Assembly: GCA_011947345.1 (NCBI GenBank)
Contig: JAAVTG010000551.1
Location: 62,001-126,000, forward strand
Length of the DNA: 64,000 bases
Source of the DNA: Phytophthora quininea
Lineage: Eukaryota; Oomycota; Peronosporomycetes; Peronosporales; Peronosporaceae
Direction of reading: 5' to 3'
The notes under the pieces: generated by a model
Told to the model about the DNA's origin: nothing
Database searches by the model: none
The model's input: the letters and a program-made list of their open reading frames with translations, nothing else
In this document: positions 41,811 through 51,976 of the stretch, in pieces
Layout: every line of letters begins with the position of its first letter
How positions within the stretch are numbered: position 1 is the first letter of the stretch
Translations under genes and position numbers: made by a program

Positions 41811-42281
41811 TACGGAGAGCAAGCCGTTCGAGGCTGTCATCACCGGAAAGCGGTCTCTGCGCGTCAAGCAACAGTCACCGCCACCGACACCAGTGAAGAA
41901 AGAGGAATCATCAATACGGCTTCGTTGAGACTAACCTTCACACCTTGGTCGAAGAAGACATATCCATCCACGGTGTTCAACAAGATGGTGGCTAACAAGG
42001 TGGATGTCACGGACGAATCCGTGTTCGCTTGGCTCAAGTACGTGCTCAAATTCCGAGCAGCCAAAGGTGAAAACCACGAGTACGCTACCAACAGCGCCAT
42101 TATTGAGACGTTGAACCAGAAATTTCCCGAAGAACGCATCGCGTTGCTTTTGATGTCCATGGCCAAGCAACCCGGACTCGAGGATCTCTCGAAACAGCTT
42201 CAGCCGTCGGTGATAAAATTGTTGCAAGAACGTAAAGTATCCCCGGAATATTTGAAATCGGTATTGGGCGTGAAGACGTAG
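41740..42281 (+). pseudogene. RXLR effector, frameshift between RXLR and EER
   Basis: ATG 41740. Residues 1-20 form a signal peptide (LALLLTVMTFVAVASA), and RSLR at 38-41 is a canonical RXLR. Near 41868 one C is missing relative to the paralogue at 52822 (GTCAAGC against GTCCAAGC), so the frame runs out at 41928. The shifted frame contains an EER-like element and a WY-type helical domain (VFAWLKYVLKF, PEERIALLLMSMAK) to TAG 42279-42281. Further homology to the 52822 gene extends to about 42345 in decayed form. Such proteins are secreted and enter plant cells. The gene is inactive as written. Confidence 0.75.
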
Positions 42282-42781
42282 GGTAGAGCGGTTGCGGGGT
42301 TCTGGATGACCCTGCCTACATGTTCTGGATTAAATACCGACGTGGGGGCTATACCGCTTAACCCTGCGTTTATAGGCGAGGTTGCTGCATAACGCGCCTC
42401 GGGCGTAGTCGCCTTAATCGCAACAATAAACAATAACCCTGCGTTTAACACTGTTTCCCGGAATGATGCTGCTCGGACCGAGCATCTTCTGCTACTACAA
42501 ATTCCGCAATTGCTGCCTGTGTGTGAGGAACCCTTGCCGTATGCATCCTAGAGTCCCTCCCCCAGCAATAAATCATCGGATCCGTGGCGGTGGCTCAACA
42601 CTACTTCATCCTTGTCGTTGACTCAACTTATCATCATCGCGCAGTCCGTTAAACTCGATCCAAAACACGCATCGTTGGGTTTTGTCTTGACCTGCAGTCG
42701 TAACAGAATTTTGCTTTAGCAGCGAGATGATCCGCGAGGACGCCAGTTTACAGGTGCTGTTGCTCTGGAGTCTCTTGCAGG
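42282..42781. other. Decayed RXLR 3' end, then non-coding
   Basis: The first 65 bp resemble the C-terminal coding end of the RXLR gene at 52822. After that, AACCCTGCGTTTA occurs twice (about 42361 and 42434), suggesting a small duplicated insertion. No gene is supported. Confidence 0.4.
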
Positions 42782-43589
42782 TCAGCATAGGATGGACTGC
42801 AGGATGGAAGGAGCAGCAGCCCCGCGAAAAGCTTTGCCTGCCATGTCAAGAATTTCATACAGGTCGATGTTAATCGCCGACACGAATTGTTGTCCTGAAC
42901 GATGGTCCACCGGAAGGTCAGCTGAGCTAGGAGCTCCTTGTGGAAGACCCAGTAGCTCACGGGAATCAAAAGTCACCAACGCGTGTGGTGCCACAATACG
43001 CACTGGATTCAACGTGGGCAATGAAGCAGCTTGACTTGTTCTCGTATTTGGATCCGCCGTGCACAGTTTGAACTCGGCGCTCTCCAAGCGATCGGAGACC
43101 GACACGCAAAGAATGAAACGAACTCCCGGAAATCTTGCCCACTGCTGAGCCTTCCAGTCGAGTTGACCCGGTTCAGTCCCCCATCCTCGCAAACGTCTAA
43201 CTTCTACGACGAGAGAGTACCAGCACTCAAAGTCTGGGACTCCTTGGGGCCATTCAGCTCCGTTGCTCGCTTCGGTCCGAAGCTGTTGCCAGCTTGACAG
43301 TATGGAAGTGTGGGGTAGCCAGGCAGAGTCGATTCCCCATAGGAGACCAAATATCTTTCAAAGGCAGGCTATTTTCCCATGGCATACCAGTTAATCAATG
43401 TCTTTCTCCTTCTTCCCATGGCAGTCTCCAGCTTCCGGACCAATTTCTGTGCTCTTGCCAAGCCTTCTCGACCATGAAAATTCTGCCGTCGACCCACTCC
43501 ATTTGCTTCCATCTGGACAGTTGGGAAAGTTGACTCTCGCACTCCGAGAACATCTTCCATTCCTCCTTGCTTGCAGTACAAACTGGCAT
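42782..43589 (-). CDS. PD-(D/E)xK-like (Uma2/DUF820-type) protein, frame-broken
   Basis: From ATG 43589 a frame reads MPVCTASKEEWKMFSECESQ, then QMEWVDGRIFMVE to a stop near 43390. The next part lies in another frame: WYSLVVEVRRLRGWGT, LDWKAQQWARFPGVRFILCV, LVTFDSRELLGLPQGAP, ending at 42782. The strand pattern LVVEV followed by a helix and FILCV resembles the Uma2-type restriction-endonuclease-like fold. The catalytic set is not fully visible (an expected E-x-K is not evident), so activity is doubtful. At least one frame change lies between 43300 and 43390. Confidence 0.4.
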
Positions 43590-43857
43590 AACACGCTCAA
43601 GGCTGCTGCGATCTCGTTTTTCGTTGGTGATCACAACTGCTATCAACGAGAAGGTGGAATCAGCTTTTGTGCCGCCATCTTTCGAGCACGGTTATCTTGA
43701 ACAAGCTATACCTTAAGGTTGAAGTGGTACTGGATCTCTCTTCATTTCTCAATTCTCTCCAAGCAGCTCCAGCGCAAGCCGCCACCTCTTCTAACGCATG
43801 TCGTACGTGGCTTTCTGAGCGTCCTCCACCTGTTTCTAAGCCCCCTTCCTCCCCTCC

Positions 43858-44110
43858 CTAGAGGCGACCTCATCATCTCGGGCGACTGCGGCGGCATCAA
43901 CACGTGGCCGGCGCAGGCCAGGACGCAGGCCACGGGCAGCTTGTCCACCAGCTTGGCCTCCTTCATGAACAGGTGGCAGACCTCCGAGAAGCTGCCGTAC
44001 TTCTCGTTGTGATACTTCTTGGCGAACGTGATCTCGCCCGGGGCCACCGAGCCCTTGAAGGAGACGGAGCCTTTGGGGATGAGCCACAGCGACAGCCCCA
44101 TCCTGAACAA
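43858..44110 (-). pseudogene. Glucokinase N-terminal segment, inverted
   Basis: On the minus strand the frame reads LSLWLIPKGS, EITFAKKYHNEKYGSFSEV and CVLACAGHV, matching the early part of bacterial-type glucokinases (before the substrate-binding loop). The remainder of the gene continues on the plus strand from about 44155. This exon has therefore been inverted relative to the rest, or belongs to a second inverted copy. Its composition is GC-rich and well preserved. Confidence 0.65.
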
Positions 44111-44154
44111 CACGGTCGAGTACGTGTATAGCAACATTTCTGTCTTTCAGGTCT

Positions 44155-44903
44155 TTCTGACCTGTTTCTTATTGAAAACGACGGATAGATTCACCAAAAT
44201 CAAACAAGGCTGGAAAATCGACGGCTACGGCCTGGAAAAGGAGCTGGGGATCGCGGACGTGAAGCTCATCAATGACTTTGCCGCCTTGGGCTATGGACTG
44301 CTCACTCTCAAGCCTCACGAGTACATTGTGCTCAACGAGGCGGAACGAGAAGAGGGGCTTCCTATCGCCACCATCGGCGCTGGCACTGGGTTGGGCGAGT
44401 GCTATCTGACTGCCGATAAGAGGGGAAAACATTGGTCGTGTTATGTTGACTTCTCGATGAGCGGATAACTACTATACTCGGTGCTAGCTTCACTACTAAT
44501 ACAAAACTAGTTCTGACTGCCGATAAAGACGGTCAGTACTCGTGCTTCGCCTGCGAAGGCGGCCACACGGACTTTGCTCCTGCCGATGAGATCGAAATCG
44601 AGCTGTATAATGCCATTAAAGAGGAACTGGGCTGCCACCGCCGCTTCTCGGTCGAGAGAATCGTGAGTGGCCCGGGATTAGCCACGATCTACAAGTTTTT
44701 GGCCAACAAGTTCCCTAAAAGGTGGACAAGGCAGTCCACGACGCCTTTTGGGGCCAAGTCCTTGCAGGGCAAAATCGTTGGCGACAATGCCAAGACGGAT
44801 GAGCTCTGCAACCAGGCCATGGAGATCTTCGTCGAGTGAGTTTTTATTTGATTTCTTCTTGTAGCGATAGGAGTTTTGTTTACTATCGTCGTGTTAGTGC
44901 CTA
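44155..44903 (+). pseudogene. Glucokinase middle part, cut by gypsy element 2
   Basis: Plus frame reads IKQGWKIDGYGLEKELGI, VKLINDFAALGYGLL and TIGAGTGLGECYLTAD, the conserved glucokinase core (Asn-Asp-Phe and the Gly-rich phosphate loop). A 14-bp direct duplication CTGACTGCCGATAA (about 44409 and 44514) brackets about 90 bp of non-coding DNA; the frame then resumes with CFACEGGHTDFAPADE, GPGLATIYKFLANKF and LCNQAMEIFV. A GT-AG intron spans 44836-44897. The next exon starts T-GCC-TA at 44898 and is broken at 44903 by the LTR. Small slips occur near 44715 and 44750. Glucokinase phosphorylates glucose for glycolysis. Confidence 0.8.
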
Positions 44904-45085
44904 TGTATCCGGAATTATCCGGATGGGTAGATTTGATATAGAAGTTTCTATTGCTATAGTTAAGTTAAAACACACGCAGACGTAGGGCGGCTGAGGAGGC
45001 CACGTGGCCTCCATTCGCCTGAACTGCGGGGACGGCACTTCCTTTTACGCCGCCCTCCCCCAAAGCTCCTCAGCGCTTTGATAAA
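44904..45085 (+). repeat. 5' LTR of element 2
   Basis: 182 bp; starts TG but ends AAA rather than CA. Bounded by the GCCTA duplication and the primer-binding site. Confidence 0.85.
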
Positions 45086-45086
45086 C

Positions 45087-45095
45087 TGGTAGCAC
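45087..45095 (+). other. Primer-binding site, element 2
   Basis: TGGTAGCAC one base after the 5' LTR, identical to the site of element 1. Confidence 0.6.
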
Positions 45096-45122
45096 TTGTT
45101 GGTCCCAGCCCCTTTGACGCCC

Positions 45123-45935
45123 ATGCCTCCCACGAACGCCCAGCTCCGTGCTGAGATTGATCGACTCAACCAGGCGATGGCTGACCGCTCGAGAGTTCCA
45201 AGTCAACTGCCCAAGTCCACGGGAAGCGAGGAGAAGACGTGAGGGAGTGGCTGTTCCAAGTGGAGAACGCGTGTCGGATCAACGGCATCGCGATCGAAGA
45301 CGAGCGCACGCCTGCCAGGCATCGCAGGATCAGCGATGGAAAAGCCGGCGTCAGGCTGGCTTCTCCACTGGTCGTCGACGACACCGAGTGGGGAGCACAC
45401 GTGGGGATTTTCCGTGAGCATGTGCTCCAACATTTCGAGGCATCTAACTACCAGTCGGTGCTGCGAGAGAAACTCCAGCGCCTCAAGCAAACAGCGGACA
45501 TCGAGACGTACAGCGGCGAGTACTCTGCGCTCATCTTCCGTGTCGAAGGAATGAGCGTGCTTGATCAAGTACTGTGCTACGCAAACGGGCTGAAGCCCCG
45601 CACGCGCAGCTACGTCAAACTCGAAAATCCCGAAACGCTGAGCGACGCCATGAATCTTGCGGTCAAGTATGAGGTCACTTACTTCGTAGAAGAAGCGCGT
45701 GATCGTCAAGTTCGCCAAGATAAGACGAAAACGTCAAGCAATCGTAACCCAGTACCAGGAAACGCTCCAAGAGCAAACCTTTCCGTGGCAAAGGCCGGTT
45801 CAAAGCGACCTCGAAGGCCAAAGACAGCGAGAGCCGCACGTGTTTCTTCTGCAAAAGCCCGGCCACATTAAGGCCGACTGCTTTGCTTGGAAGAAGGAAC
45901 AAGCCAAGCAGGGAAACGAGAAACCGCGTCAGTGA
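45123..45935 (+). CDS. gag: Gag with zinc knuckle (element 2)
   Basis: ATG 45123 begins MPPTNAQLRAEIDRLNQAMA. After a one-base change near 45239 the capsid-type region follows (REWLFQVENACRING, REKLQRLKQTADIETYSGEY, DAMNLAVKYEV). The knuckle CFFC...GHIKADC is split by a C run at 45858-45860, where one extra C would join the frames. Gag assembles the particle and binds RNA. Confidence 0.7.
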
Positions 45936-46820
45936 GCGAGGGTCCTGGCGTGGTCGAGAGCGTAGCCGGAACTGTTAAGCTTGAGAATATCAGCCTTGAC
46001 CTTCTGTGCGAAAACCCTCTGGTGTACAAGTCGCGTCCACTGTTCACCGTGTCGGGAGAAATCACCGTGAACAATACGCGTATCAAGACACAGAGCATGC
46101 TGCTCGATAGTGGTGCCACCACAATCTACGTGTCGAGACGATGGGTCAATGAGCACCAGCTTAAGACCACCAAGTTCGGTGGCAAGAATATCCGGGCCAA
46201 ACTGGGAGATAACCAAATCGTCGAAGCAGCACTGGAAGTGCTGCTGTTACAACTCGTCGTAACAGGATTAGCCGAGCCATACGAGTGTGTCGGCGTTGTC
46301 TATGACATTCCCAACGAGTTTGACTGCATCTTGGGAATTCCATTCTTCGAGGATATGCAGCCAAAAATGGACAGGAGAAATCGTAAGATCGAAGGAACCA
46401 CAACTGAGACTCAGCGAGTCAAGCGAGCAAGTGCGGTCGGTGTACCGATCGAGGAAGGCGAACCGGTGAATGCCTCCGGGCTTCGGAGATCTGTCGGGGC
46501 GAAAGGCCTATCGGCGAAAAGACCCGATCCCTGTCGAGGCGCCGCGCTGAAAACGGATGTGACGTCGCTAGCCAACCTTGTTCGCGAAGCTGCGCTGAGG
46601 GTGCCCCAAGGGTTGTCCGCGGACAACCAGATGAAGCTTCAGTCGGGGAAATCCGATGCAGGAAGATGACAAGAGGTCGTCTTCAACGATAGACGCCATG
46701 CCTGGTGAGAGCAGAAGCGTCCGGGGCAAAGACATCATCGTGGAGAAGATGTTCACGCTTGGTGTTGTTGGTGATAATGGTGTGCAGACCAAATTCATCA
46801 CGCGAAAAAACTTCAGAAGT
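45887..46820 (+). CDS. Aspartic protease region (element 2)
   Basis: Contains SMLLDSGATTIYVSRRWV, the Asp-Ser-Gly active site, and FDCILGIPFFEDMQPKMDRR. The frame closes at 46669; weakly conserved coding sequence continues in other frames to the RT start. Cleaves the Gag-Pol precursor. Confidence 0.75.
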
Positions 46821-46822
46821 TC

Positions 46823-48822
46823 TTGAGGATCAAGACGAAGACTCCAGAAGAACCAGACTTCGTGTTGGTTCTGACGAATGATATGATAAAGAACGCCGCA
46901 CGCTCACTGCAACGGCGTGACCAACCCGACAATGTCGGAACAGCGAAAGCGCAACGTTACCTGGAAACGGATTGGGAGAGTTTCCGGTCGAATCCAGCTT
47001 TTAACCTGTTGACGGAGTATAAGGACACGGTGTTCCGTCCCGAACTTCCTCAGGGTCTTCCAGAGAAGCGAGATATCGAGCACCGGATCGACGTAAAAGA
47101 TCCAAATCTTGCTATGTATCGGCAACAGTGGCAGCAATCGCCTGAGTAACAACGCGAGATAGTGCTCTGGGTTGAAGACATGGTGAAGAAGAAACCCATT
47201 AGACCAAGTATCAGCCCACATTCTGCACCAACATTCTGTGTCCGGAAGCCTGTCGGATGGCGGATTGTCCATGACTATCGGTACTTGAATTCCAACACGA
47301 TCCGCCAAAGTATCCCGATGACAAGGAAAGAAGACATCCTGGACGCAATGGCGGGAGCAAACTGGTTTTCGTCGATGGATTTGATGTCAGCGTATTACCA
47401 AGTTCGCATGCGAGAAGAAGACACCAAATTCACGGCAGTTCAAGCACCAAACGGACTCTGGGAATATCTTGTGCTGCCCATGGGAGTCTGTAATGCGCCG
47501 GCAACAATGCATCGCTCGACTTCGAAGATGTTTCGTGGGATGGAGAACACGAAGTCGTTCTACGACGACATTTACATCTTCACGAAGTCGCCGCAGATTG
47601 AAGAGCACTTGGAAGCGCTTCAAAAGTCGTTAGACATCTTACGCGACAATAAGCTGTACGTCAAGCTCTCCAAGTGTGTCTTCTGCGCAGACGAGATTCC
47701 TTGCCTTGGAGATTTCGTAGGACGGAATGGTGTACGCATGGATCCCGACAAGGTACAGACCATCAAGGCCTGGCCCGTACCGCGAACACAAGAGGAGCTT
47801 CACAGCTTTCTTGGCTTAGCTGGTTACGTTCAGCGTTTCTTCCCTGATTTCGCTACGCTGACAGCAATCATGTTCAACCTTCTCAAGAAGAAGACCAAGC
47901 GTAATGCGAAGATCCACTTCGACGAAGAGCAGTTGAAGCATTTCAAGGAGCTGAAGCGACGGCTGTGCGACCCGCCGGTATTGCATCTGCCGGACTTCAC
48001 CTTGCCCATGCATCTTCGCACCGACGCTAGCAAGTTTGCTTTCGGAGGAGTTTGTTTCAAGTCATCAATGGTGTAGAGCGACCGATTGCTTACACCAGCA
48101 GAAAGATGAAGTCAGCGGAGCTTATCTATCCGACGCAGCAGCAGGAACTCTTAGCCATTGTTCACGCGCTAGCTGCTTTCCGGATATACTGCTTAGATAA
48201 ACCACCAATCGTCAAGACGGATCACAAGAGTCTCGAAGGACTCTTTACCCAAAAGATGGCAAATCGTCGTCTTGCGCGATGGTATGACATCCTCGCCGAG
48301 TACCAGCCCATGTTCTCGTATCTACCTGGCGCGAAGAACGGTATGGCAGATTCCGTGAGCAGACGACCAGACTTGCAGCCAGATACAAAGTTCTTCCATG
48401 ACTTAAGCGTCACCAGCTTCAACGATACATCTTTCCTGCTGGAGATAACGGAAGCAACAATGGATACCGATCTGGTCAAGGATATCAAAGCAGAGTACTC
48501 GAAAGACCGCGAGATCCGAACAATCTTGGCAGCAATCAACGATCGTGCAGAATCGGAGAACCATCGGAAATCCAAGCAGCAGCGGAAGAAGTACAGGCAC
48601 CACGCCAAGGCGCAGGACCTATTATGGTATCAATCTCCAGTGGATGATGTCCCTCGGCCCGTAGTTCCCAACTCGCTGAAGCTTCGCCAACGTATCATTG
48701 GTGAGTGCCACGAGTCCAACTACGGAGACCACCCCGGTGCAGAGCGCGTATCTAACACTTGCGCGAAATTGGTACTGGTCCAAGATGTTCAAGTCGATCC
48801 AAAAGTACATTGCAGATTGTGA
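46823..48822 (+). CDS. pol: Reverse transcriptase and RNase H (element 2)
   Basis: RT motifs: GWRIVHDYRYLNSNT, SSMDLMSAYYQV, LPMGVCNAPATMHR and the catalytic FYDDIYIF. An in-frame TAA at 47147-47149 falls upstream of the motif-1 region, where Gln would fit (SPE-stop-QREIVLW). RNase H has LRTDASKFAFGGV, then after a T run (48055-48057) the frame shifts to QQQELLAIVHAL and VKTDHKSLEGLF. The second frame ends at 48822 by another slip near 48752. Confidence 0.88.
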
Positions 48823-49990
48823 GCAATGCCGCCGGAACAAGCCACGGTTAACGAAACCACCAGGACTGCTAGAACCGCTTCGCATCCCGGAAGAAAGATG
48901 GCGTTTTATTCCCATGGACTTCATCACCGATCTACCACGCACGAAGAGCAAAGTAGACTCGATCTGGGTAGTTGTCGATCGATTGACCAAGAGATGCCAC
49001 TTCGTGCCAACCACGAAAACAGAAACAGCAGAAGGGGTAGCTCGGCTGTTCATCAACCACATCTGGCGGCATCACGGAATGCCAACAAGCATCGTATCCG
49101 ATCGAGATCGCAAGTTCGTAGCTTCTTTCTGGCAGTACGTTTTCAAGTCCATCGGTACGACGCTGAACTTGACAGTAGCTCATCGTGCCCAAGGCGACGG
49201 CCAGACAGAACGAATGAATCGGACACTGGAAGAATATCTTCGTAGCTTTGTGGGGCCACAGCAGGACGACTGGGATCTCCACCTTGCCAATGAAGAGTTT
49301 GCTGTTAACTCGACCGTGAATTCGAGCATGAAGATGTCTCCCTTCGAAGCAGACCTGGGGTATGTCCCATTGAACCCTCTGCAATTGACCGCCGAGCAGC
49401 TGAAGGGAGTGCCCACCAGCAAACGTGGAGCCGAATTCCAAGAGAAGCAAGCAGCAATCCTCTTGCGATATCGTGAAGCTCTAGCGCAGGCGCAAGAGCG
49501 AATGAAAGACGTGTACAACCACAATCGTCAAGAGCAAGAATTCCAAGTCGGCGATCGTGTGTACCTTAGCACGCAGCATTTGGACCCAAAACACACAGGG
49601 TTGCCAAATTCGACGAAGTTGGGACCGAAGTGGATTGGACCATACTGCGTTGTCCGACGCATCCACAACCATGCATACGAGCTCAACATCCAGTCGGGAA
49701 ACAAGCTGCATTCAGTCTTCAACACAGGCTCACTGAAGCCCTACAAGGAACCAAGTCGCTTGTCACGGCCAAACGATGTCATCCTCGCCGATGGCACTGT
49801 CGGTCAACTAGTGCATCGACTTCTTGGGAAGCGTCACCACAAACGACAAACCCAATTCCTTGTGGAATGGATGGATGAAGAGAAGCCCACTTGGGAACCC
49901 GTTGAAATTTTGAAACAAGTACCGGACTTGATCGCAGAGTTTGAAGCTCAACGTCGCTTGAAGCGAAGACGAAGAACCACGAAACAATGA
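48698..49990 (+). CDS. Integrase with C-terminal chromodomain (element 2)
   Basis: Zinc region YLTLARNWYWSKM and CEQCRRNK. DDE core: MDFITDLPRT, SDRDRKFVASFW and AQGDGQTERMNRTLEE. A GPY/F-like part follows (VGDRVYLST, LGPKWIGPYCVVRRI), then a chromodomain (LVHRLLGKRHHKRQTQFLVEW, KPTWEPVEILKQVPDLIAEF) and a basic tail. Stop at 49988-49990, eight bases from the convergent stop of the antisense ORF. Confidence 0.88.
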   Translation: MVSATSPTTETTPVQSAYLTLARNWYWSKMFKSIQKYIADCEQCRRNKPRLTKPPGLLEPLRIPEERWRFIPMDFITDLPRTKSKVDSIWVVVDRLTKRCHFVPTTKTETAEGVARLFINHIWRHHGMPTSIVSDRDRKFVASFWQYVFKSIGTTLNLTVAHRAQGDGQTERMNRTLEEYLRSFVGPQQDDWDLHLANEEFAVNSTVNSSMKMSPFEADLGYVPLNPLQLTAEQLKGVPTSKRGAEFQEKQAAILLRYREALAQAQERMKDVYNHNRQEQEFQVGDRVYLSTQHLDPKHTGLPNSTKLGPKWIGPYCVVRRIHNHAYELNIQSGNKLHSVFNTGSLKPYKEPSRLSRPNDVILADGTVGQLVHRLLGKRHHKRQTQFLVEWMDEEKPTWEPVEILKQVPDLIAEFEAQRRLKRRRRTTKQ

Positions 49991-49997
49991 AGGAAGC

Positions 49998-51603
49998 TCA
50001 AGAATACCTGCATTCCCGATGATAACAGGCCAGACAACCTCTCCTAGCGGCACTTCTTGGCTTTCTTCTTTGCGTTCTTGGACGCCTTGCGGGCAGTCTT
50101 CCTCGCGCGCTTCCTGTCGGTCTTCGTGGGTCGTTTTTGCGCGGTGGTTCCGGCTTGGGTCCCTCCTTGATGCGATAGATGGCCTTGACAGTATCAATCC
50201 ACTTGATATTCGCCAATGGTTCCATACCGCAAAGCGGATCCTCGAACTCTTCCCAGACGTCGTATGCCATCAAGATGCCACGGCAATGGTGAACGACGAG
50301 AACGAAACAGTGGTCCAAACGGTGCTGACCAGCGCACACGAGATAACATCCACGCTCCAGTTTTGCGCGGCGAACGAATGCAATAAGATCATCCAGCGAA
50401 TTGAGCGAGCCAACTTGGCGCGACTTGAACAGCGCCTTGTAATCCAAGGGAACACATTCGCGCTCCAGGAACTTGAAAAATTCAGCCAGGTCCTCATGCT
50501 TTACGACGTACGTCATCTCACGCTTGTGCAGCTTCTCAAAGCGCTCCCAGCGTTCTTCAATGATGAGAGAAGGGTTATCAAGGTGATAACACGCAGCATG
50601 GAGAGCTTCCATTAAGCAGCGCCCCGTAGCTGAAGCGCCAGCACCACTAAAGTGCTCGTCGGTGTATCGGTAAAACGTATCAGGACGTCCAGCTGCAACC
50701 CACTTATCAACGTGATCCCTCAAATCAGGGTACCCAGAAAGCTGCTCCTCCCAGACCCTAGACAGCTGTAATGGGCTGGTGTTCCACTTGACCAAGTAGG
50801 AGCGATTGGGAGGATCACCACGGCGATCCATGATGTAGGCAAAGCCGTACTCACGTGCTGGGTCCCAAGGCGTTGCAGGATCGTAGTAGTTGCGGTGCCG
50901 ATTTCCCGGATGGCGCGCAGGATGCTCAACGGCTCGTCGTGATACACAGCCATCTGCGTCTCTAGTGGCGGTGAAGGTTCCGCAGGCGGGGAGCCGCGAT
51001 TGGGGCGTCAACATCAGGTCCGGGCGATTCAAGCTCTGTCGTATCACTGCGAAGAGTAGGGCCACTTGGAGTCGGTGAAGCGGAATCCACACGAAGCCGC
51101 TGAAGCAGCCGCACCGGCTCATCAACAGGGCTTGACGACGCCACTGAAGGAACGGTAATCGGGCTTAAAGGTGCAGCAGGGCTGCCTTGATCAGCAGCAG
51201 CCTCAACACCGTCGTCATCAGAGTCGGCCAGGATGGCATCCAGGTCTGCAGGACTGCCAGTAGCAGCAGCAGCATCCTGCATGGGCAACAGCAGCGATGA
51301 CTCGACGCCACTCGAACCGATCGGCACGCCTTCATCGTCCAGCAGCAAGTTAGCTTCGACCAGGCCCGGGTCGAAGTCGAAGTCGTCGGCTGGAGGTAGC
51401 GAGGCCAACAGCGCGGCCGATGTGGCACGCGGCGAGAGGATGGGTGCGCGGGGCGCGCTCTCAGCAGCGGCAGCGAGATGATCGAGGGAGACGGCGAAGT
51501 AGCGCCTGGTCTTGAAGAAGGCGGTGCCTCCGCCTGTGCGCGGCCAAGGTCGCCACACTCGACTGTCATGACGGTGGCGCTGGCAGGACCTATCAAGCTC
51601 CAA
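49998..51603 (-). CDS. Antisense ORF of gypsy element 2: linker, chromodomain, cysteine-protease-like domain
   Basis: Two minus frames join near 50965. The first (51603-50962) is a Pro/Ser/Asp-rich linker. The second (to 49998) has a chromodomain (YGFAYIMDRRGDPPNRSYLV, KWNTSPLQLSRVWEEQL, DLRDHVDKW) followed by about 190 residues with the order of a papain-like peptidase: TGRCLMEALHAACYHL (candidate nucleophile Cys), GCYLVCAGQHRLDHCFVLVV (His) and ILMAYD (Asp). A basic nuclear-type tail ends the protein. The start is unsettled (no good ATG near 51603). It lies wholly between the pol stop and the 3' LTR and is not constrained by pol. Protease assignment is from residue pattern only; it may be a deubiquitinase-like or inactive fold. 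Confidence 0.6.
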
Positions 51604-51795
51604 CCGGGGAATTCACCACCAGCCAGCGCAAGACTAATCCGCCCCAGCCGTCGCCCGGAAGCAACCACTGCTGTGCCGTGCACGTCTGATCGAGAAATGA
51701 CTGGACCACTTCTGGATAAGTTCAGCGATCACACCTCTTAAGTACGATTCTTGAAGAGTCGCGAGGACGAAGCCCTCATCTGAGGAAGGGGTGAG

Positions 51796-51976
51796 TGTAT
51801 CCGGAATTATCCGGATGGGTAGATTTGATATAGAAGTTTCTATTGCTATAGTTAAGTTAAAACACACGCAGACGTAGGGCGGCTGAGGAGGCCACGTGGC
51901 CTCCATTCGCCTGAACTGCGGGGACGGCACTTCCTTTTACGCCGCCCTCCCCAAAGCTCCTCAGCGCTTTGATAAA
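51796..51976 (+). repeat. 3' LTR of element 2
   Basis: 181 bp; one C fewer than the 5' LTR, otherwise the same. It supplies an in-frame ATG (51896) to the downstream glucokinase exon. Confidence 0.85.

Larger units (their letters stand above)
44904..51976 (+). mobile_element. Complete Ty3/gypsy LTR retrotransposon (element 2)
   Basis: LTRs of 182 and 181 bp flank it; they begin TGTATCCGG and end TTTGATAAA. A GCCTA target duplication lies at 44899-44903 and 51977-51981. The order is PBS, Gag with CCHC knuckle, aspartic protease, RT, RNase H, integrase with chromodomain, a long antisense ORF and a polypurine tract (GAGGAAGGGGTGAG at 51782-51795). The two LTRs differ by one C (five at 45057-45061, four at 51949-51952). 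Insertion is into the second base pair of a codon in a glucokinase exon, six bases after its 3' splice site. Coding frames hold several one-base breaks and one in-frame TAA. Confidence 0.92.

Noticed and set aside
50019..50615. 198-codon plus frame after the element 2 pol
   Set aside because: It is antisense to the chromodomain/protease ORF, which has recognisable domains; this frame has none.
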